DNA of 64,000 bases, from assembly GCF_001244995.1 (NCBI RefSeq), contig NZ_LN869529.1, positions 1,692,957 through 1,756,956 on the forward strand. The letters are read 5' to 3'. Made by a program: the position numbers and the translations under genes. Source of the stretch: Intestinimonas massiliensis (ex Afouda et al. 2020) (lineage in GTDB: Bacteria > Bacillota > Clostridia > Oscillospirales > Oscillospiraceae). Below the pieces are notes generated by a model that had not been told where the DNA came from, did no database searches, and saw nothing but the letters and a program-made list of their open reading frames with translations. The first letter of the stretch is position 1. Every line of letters starts with the position of its first letter. This document shows, in pieces, positions 40,991 to 50,835 of the stretch.

Positions 40991-43240
40991 TTAGCCCACC
41001 GTAACGGTGATGGTCCCCTGCAGGTCGGTGCGGTAGATCACGCAGTCCGCCCCGTCCAGCCGGAGCAGGGTCTCCGGCGACGGGTGTCCGTAAGTATTAT
41101 ACCCCACCGAGACCAGAGCGGTCTCCGGTGAGACGGCCTCCAACAGAAGCTGGGATGTGGCGTTCTTTGAGCCGTGGTGCCCCACCGCCAGCACATCCAC
41201 CTGGGGCAGGTCCCCGTACTTCACCAGCCGGGCCTCGATGTCGGCCCCCATATCCCCGGTGAACAGGGCGGTGAAGTCCCCTGCCCGGCACAGCAGGGAC
41301 AAGCCCTCCTCGTTGGCCTCCCCCGCCCCCAGCGGGGCGTAGAGGGTCAGCTCGGCGGAGCCGAAGGCCAGCCGGGCGTCCTCCCGCACCAGCCAGACCT
41401 GGGTTCCCTTTTCCTCCGCCAGGGCCAGCAGCTCCCGCCGCAGAGGGTCGTCCGGCTCCACGTCCGGGACGGCCAGCACGTCCACCCGCACCCGCTCCAG
41501 CAGCTCGGCCACTCCGTTGGCGTGGTCGGCGTGGAAGTGGGTCAGCACCAGCAGGTCCAGAGAGTCCCGCCCCCGGTCCCGCAGGTAGTCCGCCGCCCGG
41601 TCCCCGGCATTGCCCTCGCTGCCGCCGCAGTCCACCAGGGCGGTCCGCGCCCCGCAGCGCAGCAGAGTGCTCTGCCCCTGGCCCACGTCCAGCGCCACCA
41701 GGGTGAGCCGGGGCGCGGTGTCGGCCAGCCGGGTCAGCACCAGGCAGACGCACAGGGTGCAGACGCAGGCGCAGACGGGCAGCACATACCGCCGCTGCCG
41801 CCGCCAGACGCAGCACAGCAAGAAAACGCCGTAGACAAAGGCCAGCCAGGCCGTCAGATAGGGGCTGGTGAGAGACAGGGAGGCGAAGGGCAGGTCCGCC
41901 AAGTGCCGGGCCATCCACAGCAGCCAGCGGGCAAAAGGCGTGACCAGCGCGGCCAGCGCTCCGCCCATGGCGGGAACGGCCATGCCCAGAGCCGCCGCCG
42001 TCAGGCCCAGGGTGAACACCAACTCCACACACCACAGGCACAGCAGGTTGGACAGTGGGGCGATCAGAGAGGCCGAGCCGAACTGCCAGGCCGCCAGGGG
42101 TGTGGAGAAGGCCAGGGCCCCGCAGGTGCCGGAAAAGGTGGTCACCAGCAGGCGGACGGCCTTGTTGCGCCAGCGCTTCCAGCCCTTCCGGGCCGGTTTC
42201 AGGTCCAGCTTGTCCCACAGAAAGCCCTCCAGCCGCCCGGAAAAGGCCAAGAGCCCCACCACGGCGGCGAAGGAGAGCTGGAGGCTGACGCTGTGGGCGG
42301 CGTAGGGGTTCTGGACCAGCAGCAGGAGCAGGGCGAAGGCCAGACTGGTGGGCGGATCGGTCTCCCGGCCCAGCAGCGGGGCCAGGAGCAGCAGCCCCTG
42401 CATCACCACTGCCCGGACCACCGAGGGGGAGCCCCCCACCGCCAGGGCGTAGAAGGCCAGCAGCGGCAGGGCCAGGAGGGCAGTGCGGCGGCGGTTCCGC
42501 CCCAGGAGCTGGACGGCCACCCACACCAGAAAGGAGATGTGCAGGCCGGAGACCGCCACGGTATGGGCCAGCCCGGCGCGCTGGAGGGCCCCGTAGTCCG
42601 CGTCGGACAGCCTGGCCTTGTCGCCGGTGAGGAGGGCCCGGATCAGGGGCGACACCTCCGACGGGAAGAGGGACTCCACAGTCCGCCGCAGGCCCCCGGC
42701 CCACTGGGCGGGCCAGTATCGAAGGGGCACCCGGTCCGGGCGCTCCACCGTCAGCGCCTCCCCATTGGCGTAGGCCCGCAGGAAGACGCCCCGGGCGGGG
42801 CAGGTCTCGTCGGCCGCGCCCCGGACCCGATCCGCCGGGCGGAACCGGGCGGTGAAGGTCAGTCCGTCGCCGGGGGAGAGCCAGGCATAGTTCTCGTCCG
42901 CGTAGAGGAGGGCCTTCGCGTCAGGACCCGACGGAGTGTGGACCCGGACGGTGACCGAAACGCCGTGGGAGGTCTCCCGGGGCCAGTCCTCCACCGTGGC
43001 GGAGACCTCCGCCCAGGTGTTCTCCAGGGCCCGGGCGGGGGCGCGTACAAGGGCGTCGTAGCCCCGGCACCACAAAAGGCCCGCAATCAGGCCCAGGCAG
43101 ACCAGCCCGGCCCGCAGCGCCCGGTCTTCTCTCCGCCACAGGGCAGCGGGGAGGGCCAGCAGGACCAGCGGGGCCGCGCCGTAGCGCAGGGCAAAGACCG
43201 CCGCGGCGAAGGCGGCCGAGAAGCAGAAGAGCTTACGCAC
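40991..43240 (-). CDS. comEC: DNA internalisation protein ComEC/Rec2
   Basis: A 749-residue inner-membrane DNA uptake channel. It has an N-terminal OB domain (about residues 60-180), a competence membrane domain with about 10 helices (GLAHTVAVSGLHISFLVWVAVQ), and a C-terminal metallo-beta-lactamase domain (FHADHANG, VGHHGSKNATS). GTG 43240 overlaps the XRE gene by eight bases. Natural competence is possible but not shown. Confidence 0.95.
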   Translation of the reverse strand: MRKLFCFSAAFAAAVFALRYGAAPLVLLALPAALWRREDRALRAGLVCLGLIAGLLWCRGYDALVRAPARALENTWAEVSATVEDWPRETSHGVSVTVRVHTPSGPDAKALLYADENYAWLSPGDGLTFTARFRPADRVRGAADETCPARGVFLRAYANGEALTVERPDRVPLRYWPAQWAGGLRRTVESLFPSEVSPLIRALLTGDKARLSDADYGALQRAGLAHTVAVSGLHISFLVWVAVQLLGRNRRRTALLALPLLAFYALAVGGSPSVVRAVVMQGLLLLAPLLGRETDPPTSLAFALLLLLVQNPYAAHSVSLQLSFAAVVGLLAFSGRLEGFLWDKLDLKPARKGWKRWRNKAVRLLVTTFSGTCGALAFSTPLAAWQFGSASLIAPLSNLLCLWCVELVFTLGLTAAALGMAVPAMGGALAALVTPFARWLLWMARHLADLPFASLSLTSPYLTAWLAFVYGVFLLCCVWRRQRRYVLPVCACVCTLCVCLVLTRLADTAPRLTLVALDVGQGQSTLLRCGARTALVDCGGSEGNAGDRAADYLRDRGRDSLDLLVLTHFHADHANGVAELLERVRVDVLAVPDVEPDDPLRRELLALAEEKGTQVWLVREDARLAFGSAELTLYAPLGAGEANEEGLSLLCRAGDFTALFTGDMGADIEARLVKYGDLPQVDVLAVGHHGSKNATSQLLLEAVSPETALVSVGYNTYGHPSPETLLRLDGADCVIYRTDLQGTITVTVG

Positions 43241-43451
43241 GGGGCGGCGCCGGGTCGTCCGTCCGGCCCAGGAGATAGTCGGTGCTCGTCCGGGAATACT
43301 CTGCCAGCTTTATGACGTCCCAGACCGGGATCTCACGTTTTCCCTTCTCATAGCGGCCATACACATCCGGATGCAGGCCTAAATAGGCCGCAACCTCTTT
43401 TTGCTTCAAATCCCGATCATTTCGCATGTCGGCCAGACGTCGAAAATACAT
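43233..43451 (-). CDS. Small XRE-family regulator
   Basis: A 72-residue HTH protein (LKQKEVAAYLGLHPDVYGRYEKGKREIP) overlapping the comEC start. AGGTGA precedes ATG 43451. It may autoregulate through the palindrome at 43470. Confidence 0.88.
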   Translation of the reverse strand: MYFRRLADMRNDRDLKQKEVAAYLGLHPDVYGRYEKGKREIPVWDVIKLAEYSRTSTDYLLGRTDDPAPPRA

Positions 43452-43469
43452 GCAATCACCTATTTCACA

Positions 43470-43483
43470 CTACCATTTGGTAG
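43470..43483. promoter_or_regulatory. Operator-like palindrome before XRE-comEC
   Basis: CTACCATTTGGTAG is a perfect 14-bp dyad 19 bases upstream of the XRE start, a likely binding site for the regulator itself. Confidence 0.55.
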
Positions 43484-43589
43484 GTTTTGATGGATAAAAG
43501 CCGACTATACAGTCTGATATTACCACATATTTGATTTTAAGTCCAGTCGAGACAGGGCCACCGGCGGGACCTCCCTTCTGGAAAAGAGG

Positions 43590-43634
43590 CAAAAAAACGC
43601 CAGGGAAGGGGGCTCTCTTTCCCCCCTTCCCTGG
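43590..43634 (-). terminator. Terminator after alaS-HIT
   Basis: The 13-bp stem CCAGGGAAGGGGG with its complement and a T7 run on the - strand. Between it and the HIT stop, 43635-43708 holds further short inverted repeats (TCCCCCATTGGGGA type) and nothing else. Confidence 0.85.
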
Positions 43635-43708
43635 GCTTAGGTTCTTGCAGTCCCCCATTGGGGAGGGCTTGCGCTTCCCCCCGGAGGGGCGCGGAACACG
43701 CCGGCGCC

Positions 43709-44047
43709 TCAGCCCGGCGGCCAGGTCATATCCCGTCCCGCCAGCACATGGAAGTGCAGATGGTGGACGGACTGACCCGCCTGCTCGCCGCAGTTGGACA
43801 CCACCCGGAAGCTCTCCATGCCCAGCTCCCCGGCCAGCCTGGAGATGACCTGGAAGATATGGCCCACCACGGCGGCATTCTCCGGCCCGATCTCCCCGCA
43901 GGAGCCGATGTGCTCCTTGGGGATCACCAGGAAATGGGTGGGGGCCTGCGGGTCGATGTCGTAGAAGGCGTAGCACAGCTCGTCCTCATAGACCCTGGAA
44001 GAGGGAATCTCCCCCGCGATGATCTTGCAAAACAGGCAGTCACTCAT
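43709..44047 (-). CDS. HIT family nucleotide hydrolase (HinT-like)
   Basis: A 112-residue histidine-triad protein. CLFCKIIAGEIPSSRVYED is the N-terminal zinc/nucleotide region, and HHLHFHVLAGR is the His-x-His-x-His triad. It lies 14 bases after alaS. Confidence 0.93.
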   Translation of the reverse strand: MSDCLFCKIIAGEIPSSRVYEDELCYAFYDIDPQAPTHFLVIPKEHIGSCGEIGPENAAVVGHIFQVISRLAGELGMESFRVVSNCGEQAGQSVHHLHFHVLAGRDMTWPPG

Positions 44048-44061
44048 GGAAAAACCTCCTT

Positions 44062-46743
44062 TTACAGCCCCAGCTTGGCGTGGACAAAGTCGTCCACAGA
44101 GGCCAGCGCGTCGTCCAGCTTGAGCACGTCGGTGCCCCCGCCCATGGCGGAGTCGGGCCTGCCGCCGCCCTTGCCGCCGCAGACGGCCGTGACGGACCGG
44201 ATGATATCGCCGGCCTTGATTCCCTTGGCCACCGCCTCCTTGCCGCAGACGGCCAGGAAGGTGATTTTCTCCTCCCGCACGGCGGAGAGCACGGCCACCA
44301 CGGTCTGGTCCTTGTCCCGCAGGAAATCGCCCATCTTGCGCAGGCGGTCGGCGTCGGCGTCGTCCAGCGTGGCGGTGACGACCTTCAGGCCGCCCACACT
44401 CTTGGCCCCCATGAGGAAGCGGCCCGCCTCGCCCACGGCCTCGCGGGCCTTGAAGGCCTCCACCGCATGGCGCAGCGCCCGGATCTCCTGGATCTCCTGC
44501 GCGGCCTTGGAAACAAGGTCCGCCGGCTTGGCCTTCAGCGTCTCCGCCATAGCGTTGATCGTACAGCAGTGGCTGTGCATACACTCCAATGTGGCACGGC
44601 CAGTGGTGGCCTCAATCCGGCGCACGCCGCTGGCCACGGAAAACTCGCTTTCAATGTGGAACGGCCCGGCCTTTGCGGTATTGTCCAGGTGGGTGCCGCC
44701 GCAGAACTCCACGGAATAGCCGCCGCCCATGTCCACCACCCGGACGGTGTCGCCGTACTTCTCGCCGAACAGGGCGATGGCACCCCTCTTTTTGGCCTCC
44801 TCGATGGGCAGCACGTCGGTGCGGATGGGATAGCCCTCCAGGATTGCGTCGTTCACCATGACCTCCACCTGCTGAAGCTCTTCGACCGTCATGGCGGAGA
44901 AGTGGGTGAAGTCGAAGCGCAGCCGGTCGGGCTCCACCAGGGAGCCGGCCTGCTGAACGTGGTCGCCCAGCACGGTGCGCAGGGCCTTATCCAGCAGATG
45001 GGTGGCCGAGTGGGCGCGCATGACGGCCTTGCGGCGCTGGCCGTCGATCTGGGCGCAGACGGCGTCGCCTACCTTCAAAACGCCCTCCAACAGCTTGCCG
45101 TAGTGCATATACTTGCCGCCCTTGTTCTTCTGCACGTCGGTCACTTCAAAGCAGACGCCCCGGTCGCCGGCAATGACGATCTGCCCGTGGTCGGCCACCT
45201 GGCCGCCCATCTCGGCGTAGAAGGGGGTCTTGTCCAGCACCACGATGCCCTCCACGCCGGGCATCAGCTCCTCAGCCGGCTCGTTTTCCACCACCAGGGC
45301 CACCACCTTGGCCCCGGGGAAGGTGGTGTGCTCATAGCCCACAAATTCAGTCTCGGGCACGTCCTTGCCGAACTCCACACCGGCCCAGCCCAGGTCGCCC
45401 AGGGCCTCCCGGGCCTTCCGGGCCCGCTCCTTCTGCTCCTGCATCAGCTTCTGGAAGCCCGCCTGGTCCACGCTCATGCCCTGTTCTTCCACCATCTCGA
45501 TGGTCAGGTCGATGGGGAAGCCGTAGGTGTCATACAGCCTGAAGGCGTCGGCCCCGGAGAACACCGTCTCCCCCTTGGCCTTGTGTCCGGCCAGCAGGTC
45601 GCTGAAAATCCTCATGCCGCCGTCGATGGTGCGGGCGAAGTTCTCCTCCTCCGTCCGGATGACCTTGGTGATATACTCCTGCCGCTCCCGCAGCTCGGGA
45701 TAGTGTCCCTCGTTTTCATGGATGACGGTATCGCACACTTCGTACAGGAAGGGCTCGTTGACGCCCAGCAGCTTGCCATGGCGGGCCGCCCGGCGCAGCA
45801 GGCGGCGCAGAACGTAGCCCCGGCCCTCGTTGGAGGGGAGCACGCCGTCGCAGATCATAAAGGTGGCCGAGCGGATGTGGTCGGTGATGACCCGCAGGGA
45901 GACGTCCTTCTCCCTGGTCTGCCCGTAGTGGGCCCCGGTGATCTCCGACACCTTGTTGGTGATGTTCATGACGGTGTCCACATCGAAGAGGGAGTCCACG
46001 TCCTGGCACACCACCGCCAGGCGCTCCAGGCCCATGCCGGTGTCGATGTTCTTCTGCTTGAGCTCGGTGTAGTGGCCCTCGCCGTCGTTGTCAAACTGGG
46101 AGAATACCACGTTCCAGACCTCGATATATCGGTCGCACTCGCAGCCCACCGTACAGCCCGGCTGGCCGCAGCCGTACTTCTCCCCCCGGTCGTAATAGAT
46201 TTCAGAACAGGGGCCGCAGGGGCCGGAGCCGTGCTCCCAGAAGTTGTCCTCCTTGCCGAACTTGAAGATGCGCCCGGCGGGGATACCGATCTCCTCGTTC
46301 CAGATCCGGAAGGCCTCATCGTCGGCGGGGGTGGTCTCGTTGCCGGCGAAAACGGAGGGGTACAGCCGGTCCGGGTCCAGCCCCACCCACTCGGGGGAGG
46401 TCAGGAACTCCCAGGCCCAGTGGATGGCGTCCTTTTTGAAGTAGTCGCCAAAGGAGAAGTTGCCCAGCATCTCGAAATAGGTGCCGTGGCGGGCGGTATG
46501 GCCGATGTTGTCGATGTCGCCGGTGCGGATGCACTTCTGGCAGGTGGTCACCCGATGGCGGGGCGGCTCCTGCTCGCCGGTGAACCAGGGCTTCATGGGG
46601 GCCATGCCGGAGTTGATGAGCAGCAGGGACGGGTCGTTCTGGGGAATCAGGGAAAAGCTGGGCAGGCGCAGATGGCCTTTGGTCTCAAAAAAGCTGAGGA
46701 ACATCTCGCGCAGCTCGTTGAGGCCGTACTTCCTGGTGGGCAT
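44062..46743 (-). CDS. alaS: Alanine--tRNA ligase
   Basis: An 893-residue AlaRS with the catalytic N-terminus (RPSF-like LRLPSFSLIPQNDPSLLLINSGMAPMKPWFTG), the editing domain with HSATHLLDKALR and CGGTHLDNT, and the C-terminal DHHA1-type domain. ATG 46743 follows GGAGG. A T-box leader lies upstream. Confidence 0.97.
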   Translation of the reverse strand: MPTRKYGLNELREMFLSFFETKGHLRLPSFSLIPQNDPSLLLINSGMAPMKPWFTGEQEPPRHRVTTCQKCIRTGDIDNIGHTARHGTYFEMLGNFSFGDYFKKDAIHWAWEFLTSPEWVGLDPDRLYPSVFAGNETTPADDEAFRIWNEEIGIPAGRIFKFGKEDNFWEHGSGPCGPCSEIYYDRGEKYGCGQPGCTVGCECDRYIEVWNVVFSQFDNDGEGHYTELKQKNIDTGMGLERLAVVCQDVDSLFDVDTVMNITNKVSEITGAHYGQTREKDVSLRVITDHIRSATFMICDGVLPSNEGRGYVLRRLLRRAARHGKLLGVNEPFLYEVCDTVIHENEGHYPELRERQEYITKVIRTEEENFARTIDGGMRIFSDLLAGHKAKGETVFSGADAFRLYDTYGFPIDLTIEMVEEQGMSVDQAGFQKLMQEQKERARKAREALGDLGWAGVEFGKDVPETEFVGYEHTTFPGAKVVALVVENEPAEELMPGVEGIVVLDKTPFYAEMGGQVADHGQIVIAGDRGVCFEVTDVQKNKGGKYMHYGKLLEGVLKVGDAVCAQIDGQRRKAVMRAHSATHLLDKALRTVLGDHVQQAGSLVEPDRLRFDFTHFSAMTVEELQQVEVMVNDAILEGYPIRTDVLPIEEAKKRGAIALFGEKYGDTVRVVDMGGGYSVEFCGGTHLDNTAKAGPFHIESEFSVASGVRRIEATTGRATLECMHSHCCTINAMAETLKAKPADLVSKAAQEIQEIRALRHAVEAFKAREAVGEAGRFLMGAKSVGGLKVVTATLDDADADRLRKMGDFLRDKDQTVVAVLSAVREEKITFLAVCGKEAVAKGIKAGDIIRSVTAVCGGKGGGRPDSAMGGGTDVLKLDDALASVDDFVHAKLGL

Positions 46744-46760
46744 GGGAATTACCTCCGATA

Positions 46761-47000
46761 CAAAAAAATAAAGCCCCGCCCCGGTTAGGGGCGGAGCAAG
46801 TCTACTCCACGGTACCACCCTAATCAATGCCCCGCGCCGGACGCCGGGCATATCTCAGTCATCCGGTAACGGGGATGGGGCGTCCCGCTCGTCGCGGGCG
46901 GCTCGGAAGTGGCGCGGACACCCGTGTCGCAGAGGGCTCGCACCATCCCCTCTCGCTCTGTGCGGCGTGGTATCCTTGGCTTCGTCATTGCCGTTAGCTT
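46761..47000 (-). promoter_or_regulatory. T-box riboswitch of alaS
   Basis: On the - strand, a long structured leader with AG-bulge-like AGAGCGAGAGG, then the T-box AGGGTGGTACCGTGG (46807-46821) and a terminator hairpin (46773-46797) followed by T-rich bases. It senses uncharged tRNA, presumably tRNA-Ala given the gene. I did not resolve the specifier codon. Confidence 0.9.
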
Positions 47001-47002
47001 CA

Positions 47003-47533
47003 TTAGTTTATCACATTTTCCGCCGTTGTCAACCGTCTTTTCGGCAGGATAGACCCCAAAACGAACAGCAGCGGCGGCAGCAGCCCGGCCAGGCCCATGG
47101 CAAGATACCACACCGGCTGCCACAGCGGCTCGGTCGCCAGATGGAGCAGGGTCAGCAGCATGAGAAAAAAGGACGGGGTGGCAAACAGGCCGGTGGACAG
47201 CAGCATCCACATCCCAACCCCGCTCTGGGGCGTCAGGGTCACCAGTCCCCAGCCGGTCAGGGCCCAGGCCCAGGCCGTCAGAGCGGGCAGCAGCACCGCC
47301 CGCACCCCTTCCCCAGGCGTGGGGCGGGACCAGCCCTGCCACCGGGCCGTGATCCAGCCCGCCGGGACGTAGAGGGCAAGCATGACCCCCAGCAGCACCC
47401 ACGCCGGCCGGTCCTCCACGTTCACGTCCAGGGCGCCCAGAGCCAGCAGCAGCAGGAGACTAGCTGCCGTCACCACCAGGTGCCCCGCGAAAAACCAGCG
47501 GGCCCGGCCTCTGGCCAGAACACGTCCTTCCAT
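47003..47533 (-). CDS. Polytopic membrane protein, unknown
   Basis: A 176-residue protein with about five membrane helices (residues 14-33, 43-60, 78-98, 107-127, 142-163). No family is recognised. Its 3' end contains the alaS promoter. Confidence 0.72.
   Translation of the reverse strand: MEGRVLARGRARWFFAGHLVVTAASLLLLLALGALDVNVEDRPAWVLLGVMLALYVPAGWITARWQGWSRPTPGEGVRAVLLPALTAWAWALTGWGLVTLTPQSGVGMWMLLSTGLFATPSFFLMLLTLLHLATEPLWQPVWYLAMGLAGLLPPLLFVLGSILPKRRLTTAENVIN
47005..47032 (-). promoter_or_regulatory. alaS promoter inside the preceding gene
   Basis: On the - strand TTGACA (47027-47032), 16 bases, TAAACT (47005-47010), just before the T-box leader. Confidence 0.65.
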
Positions 47534-47589
47534 GCGATCACCTTCCTGGACTCAGGATAGCACAGTCACAGACGAATTTCAATATATTT

Positions 47590-49590
47590 TTATTGAAATT
47601 CAATAAAATCGCTTTCCTCTTGCAAGACGCCCCGCGCCTGCAGGTGCTGCCGCAGCGTGCCGGAGCCGTCCGCCATGGGGCAGTCCAGGGCCGCCCGGCA
47701 CAGCAGCACCATCCCGCCCCGGTCGGCGGTCTTCCCGGCCTCCGCGCCATACCGGCCCAGGGTCAGGCCGATCCGGTCCGACAACGTCCAGGGGCTGTCC
47801 CAGGCGAAGTCGGCCCCACTCTCGTAGCCCAGGGCCCGCAGCACGAAGGTGACACACTGGGCCGGAGTGGCGGCGTCTCCGCCGCGGAAGGCGGTCGGAC
47901 CGGCGCCCTGTGCGATGCCGTTTTGGTAGGCGTAGCCCACATAGGCGGAGGCCCAGGCGTCCACATCGGCAAAGGGGTGTGCGGAGGCGTCCGCCGGGCG
48001 CACCGCGCCCGCCTCACCCAGCAGCCGCAGCAGCAGCACCAGGGCCTCCTGCCGGGTGCAGGGGTCGGCCAGGGCGAAGTCGGGCAGGCCGTTGGCCAGG
48101 GTCCCCTTGCCCTGGAGCAGCCCCAGGCCGCAGAGCTCCTCCGCCGCCGCCCAGGCGGTGTAGGGATCGCACGCCGGGGCCTGGTCCAGCGGCGCGAAGG
48201 TCAGCCGGTCGGCGTTCAGGCCGGAATACTGCTCCTCCAGGTCCCCGCCGGGGACGCCGTATAGGGTCAGGCCGCAGTTGGCGAAGGTGTAGCCCATGGC
48301 CCGGGTCTCGGCGTTGGGCACGATGAGGGCCGTCAGGCCACAGTTGGCAAAGCTGGTGCAGCCGAGCAGCGTCACGCGCTCGGGGACCGTATAGACCTGG
48401 CCGCTCATACCCTGGGGGTAGAGGATCAGGGTGGTCATGTCGGCGCTGAAGAGCACGCCGCCCACCGAGCGGTAGGCACGGTTACCCTCCTCCACACACA
48501 TCGCGGGCAGCCCGGACACATAGCTGAAGGCGTAGGCGCCGATCTCCTCCACACCGGCGGGGATGACCACCGGCTGGACGATCCGGGCACAGTAAAAGGC
48601 GGAATCCCCAATGGTCCGGAGGCCGGCCGGGAAGGTGACCGAATCCAGTGTGGCGGCGCAGAAGGCCCGGGAGGCGATGGCGGTCACCGGCAGGCCGTCG
48701 ATGGCTGCGGGGATCACCAGATCCCCGCCGGAGGTCCCGCTCCGGCGGTAGGCGGTCCCGCTGCCGGTGTCCTCCCACTCCCCGGCCCCCGGCCCGGTAT
48801 AGCCGGTGATCGTGATGCCGGAGGGCGTCTTTTCATAGGTCAGGTCTCCCCAGGTCCCCGTCCCCGCGGCGGTCTCCCCCGTCAGGGTGACGGTCATCTC
48901 CACCGACCGGCCGCCGTAGGAGACCGTGACGGTCTGGGGCCCGGCGGCCTCGGGGTCATAGCCCTGACACATCCCGGCGGCCACCGGCAGGCAGCTCGCG
49001 CCGTGGGAACATCTGAGCACCAGCACCGCCCCCATCTCGTCCAGGGGGGTGCCCACGGGGAAGCGCTCCCCGGCCGGCCCGGCCAGCACCTTCTCCGGCC
49101 GGGGGGAACAGGCCCCCAGAAAGAGCTGTTCCCAGCTATAGAGGCCGTCATAGCCCGCCCCCATATGGGTGAACTCACCCTCCAGAATGTTGGCCCGGTG
49201 GCCGGGGCTGTTCATCCAGGCCGTCACCACCTCGGCGGAGTTGCGCTGGCCCTGGGCGATGTTCTCCCCCACCACGCTCCAGTCGGTGAGGGCCACGTCG
49301 TCTAGGACGGTAAAGCAGTTGGAGCCGTCAGGCCGGGTGTGATCGGAGCGGTAGTCGGCGGCCAGCTCTCTGGCCCGGGTACGGGACGCCTGGTGGAGGC
49401 GGTCAAACATGGACAGGGGCGTCAGGCCCCGGGCCAGTCGCGCGGCGTTGGTCAGCCGCAGCACCTCCCACTCCGCCTCATAGACCGGGAGCGTGAAGCG
49501 TTCGCCTACCGCGTCTCCCACCTGCACGGCGGCGGCGGACAGGCTCAGGGCCAGGGTCAGGGCCGCGACGAGGCCGAAAAAGCGTTTCAT
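47590..49590 (-). CDS. Secreted CAP-LRR-SLH surface protein
   Basis: A 666-residue protein. It has a signal peptide (residues 1-20). A CAP/SCP domain follows at about 38-170 (SDHTRPDGSNCF, VVGENIAQGQ, WMNSPGHRANILEGEFTHMGAGY). BspA-type leucine-rich repeats lie at about 265-450 (AFCAATLDSVTFPAGLRTIGDSAFYCA). C-terminal SLH-like repeats (about 480-640) would anchor it to the cell wall. Confidence 0.88.
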   Translation of the reverse strand: MKRFFGLVAALTLALSLSAAAVQVGDAVGERFTLPVYEAEWEVLRLTNAARLARGLTPLSMFDRLHQASRTRARELAADYRSDHTRPDGSNCFTVLDDVALTDWSVVGENIAQGQRNSAEVVTAWMNSPGHRANILEGEFTHMGAGYDGLYSWEQLFLGACSPRPEKVLAGPAGERFPVGTPLDEMGAVLVLRCSHGASCLPVAAGMCQGYDPEAAGPQTVTVSYGGRSVEMTVTLTGETAAGTGTWGDLTYEKTPSGITITGYTGPGAGEWEDTGSGTAYRRSGTSGGDLVIPAAIDGLPVTAIASRAFCAATLDSVTFPAGLRTIGDSAFYCARIVQPVVIPAGVEEIGAYAFSYVSGLPAMCVEEGNRAYRSVGGVLFSADMTTLILYPQGMSGQVYTVPERVTLLGCTSFANCGLTALIVPNAETRAMGYTFANCGLTLYGVPGGDLEEQYSGLNADRLTFAPLDQAPACDPYTAWAAAEELCGLGLLQGKGTLANGLPDFALADPCTRQEALVLLLRLLGEAGAVRPADASAHPFADVDAWASAYVGYAYQNGIAQGAGPTAFRGGDAATPAQCVTFVLRALGYESGADFAWDSPWTLSDRIGLTLGRYGAEAGKTADRGGMVLLCRAALDCPMADGSGTLRQHLQARGVLQEESDFIEFQ

Positions 49591-49605
49591 ACAATCCCTC
49601 CGCGT

Positions 49606-50814
49606 TCAGGAATGTTCCCGGCAGGCCCGCAGGATGGACAGGGCCGGGGCGGGACGGGGCAGGCGCATGGAAAAGCGCATCTGGGGCGTGCGGGGCTCCC
49701 GGAGGGGCGCCCCCTCCAGGTCCGTCATCCGCGGGACCCGGAAGGCCAGGGGGTCCAGGCCGGGGCCGATGAGCTCCAGCTCGTCCCCGGCGGCAAACTT
49801 GTTGCGCAGGGACAGCACGGCGTTTCCCTCCCCGTCGCAGGACTCTACCACCGCCACCACCTGCCACCGGCGGATGTACCGCGCGTCGCCGGTGTACTGG
49901 CCCGGCGGCCCGAACCAGAAGCCGGTGGAGTAGGGCCGGTGGCTCACCTTGTCCACCTCGGCCCGCCACACCGGGTCCAGAGGCTCCCCGGCCAGAGCGG
50001 CGTCCACCGCGTGGCGGTAGGCGTTGGTGACGGCGGCGGCATAATAGGCCGACTTGGCCCGGCCCTCGATCTTCAGGGCGTCCACCCCTGCCTCCAGGAG
50101 CTCCGGAACGTGGTCGATCATGCACATGTCCCGGCTGTTCATGATATAGGTTTCCCCGTTTTCCTCAAAAACCGGAAAATATTCTCCGGGCCGCTTCTCC
50201 TCCATCAGAGCGTACTGGTAGCGGCAGGGCTGGGCGCAGGCCCCCCGCTGGGCGTCCCGGCCGGTCATGTAGTTGGACAGCAGGCACCGGCCGGAGTAGC
50301 TCACGCACATGGCCCCGTGGACAAAGGCCTCCACCTCCAGCTCCCGGGGCGTCCGCGCCCGCAGCTCCCGGACCTCCTCCAGCGAGAGCTCCCGGGCCAG
50401 AATGACCCGGTCCGCCCCCAGCTCGTGCCAGGCCCGGGCCACCTGGTAGTTGGTCACCCCCGCCTGGGTGGAGACGTGGCGCCGGACATGGGGGGCGTAC
50501 TTCTGGGCCAGCCGGAACACCCCCAGGTCGGCCAGGATCACGGCGTCCACGCCCAGCTCCTCCAGGTATTCCAGCCAGCCGGGCAGCCGGTCCATCTCGT
50601 CGTTGCGGGGCATGGTGTTGCAGGTGACATGCACAGCCGCGCCCCGGCCGCGGCACAGCGCCACCGCCTGCCGCAGACCCTCCCGGTCAAAATTCCCGGC
50701 AAAGGCTCGCATGCCGAAGTCACTGCCCGCCAGATAGACGGCGTCGGCCCCGTAGGCCAACGCCATCTCCAGCCGTTCCCGGTCCCCGGCGGGGGCCAGC
50801 AGTTCAAGGGACAT
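49606..50814 (-). CDS. U32 family peptidase-like protein (TrhP/YrrO group)
   Basis: A 402-residue protein with ELLAPAGDRERLEMALAYGADAVYLAG, the AFVHGAMCVSYSGRCLLSNYMTGRDAQRGACAQPCRYQY cysteine motif and the NSRDMCMIDHVPELLEAGVDALKIEGR signature. Many members act in tRNA hydroxylation rather than proteolysis. It follows mltG. Confidence 0.9.
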   Translation of the reverse strand: MSLELLAPAGDRERLEMALAYGADAVYLAGSDFGMRAFAGNFDREGLRQAVALCRGRGAAVHVTCNTMPRNDEMDRLPGWLEYLEELGVDAVILADLGVFRLAQKYAPHVRRHVSTQAGVTNYQVARAWHELGADRVILARELSLEEVRELRARTPRELEVEAFVHGAMCVSYSGRCLLSNYMTGRDAQRGACAQPCRYQYALMEEKRPGEYFPVFEENGETYIMNSRDMCMIDHVPELLEAGVDALKIEGRAKSAYYAAAVTNAYRHAVDAALAGEPLDPVWRAEVDKVSHRPYSTGFWFGPPGQYTGDARYIRRWQVVAVVESCDGEGNAVLSLRNKFAAGDELELIGPGLDPLAFRVPRMTDLEGAPLREPRTPQMRFSMRLPRPAPALSILRACREHS

Positions 50815-50835
50815 TCCATCACATCCTTATCCGAA

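Noticed and set aside
43635-43708. A third palindromic mobile element after the HIT gene
   Set aside because: Short inverted repeats are present, but I found no long flanking direct repeats as in recG and the ABC gene. The adjacent strong hairpin is a normal terminator.
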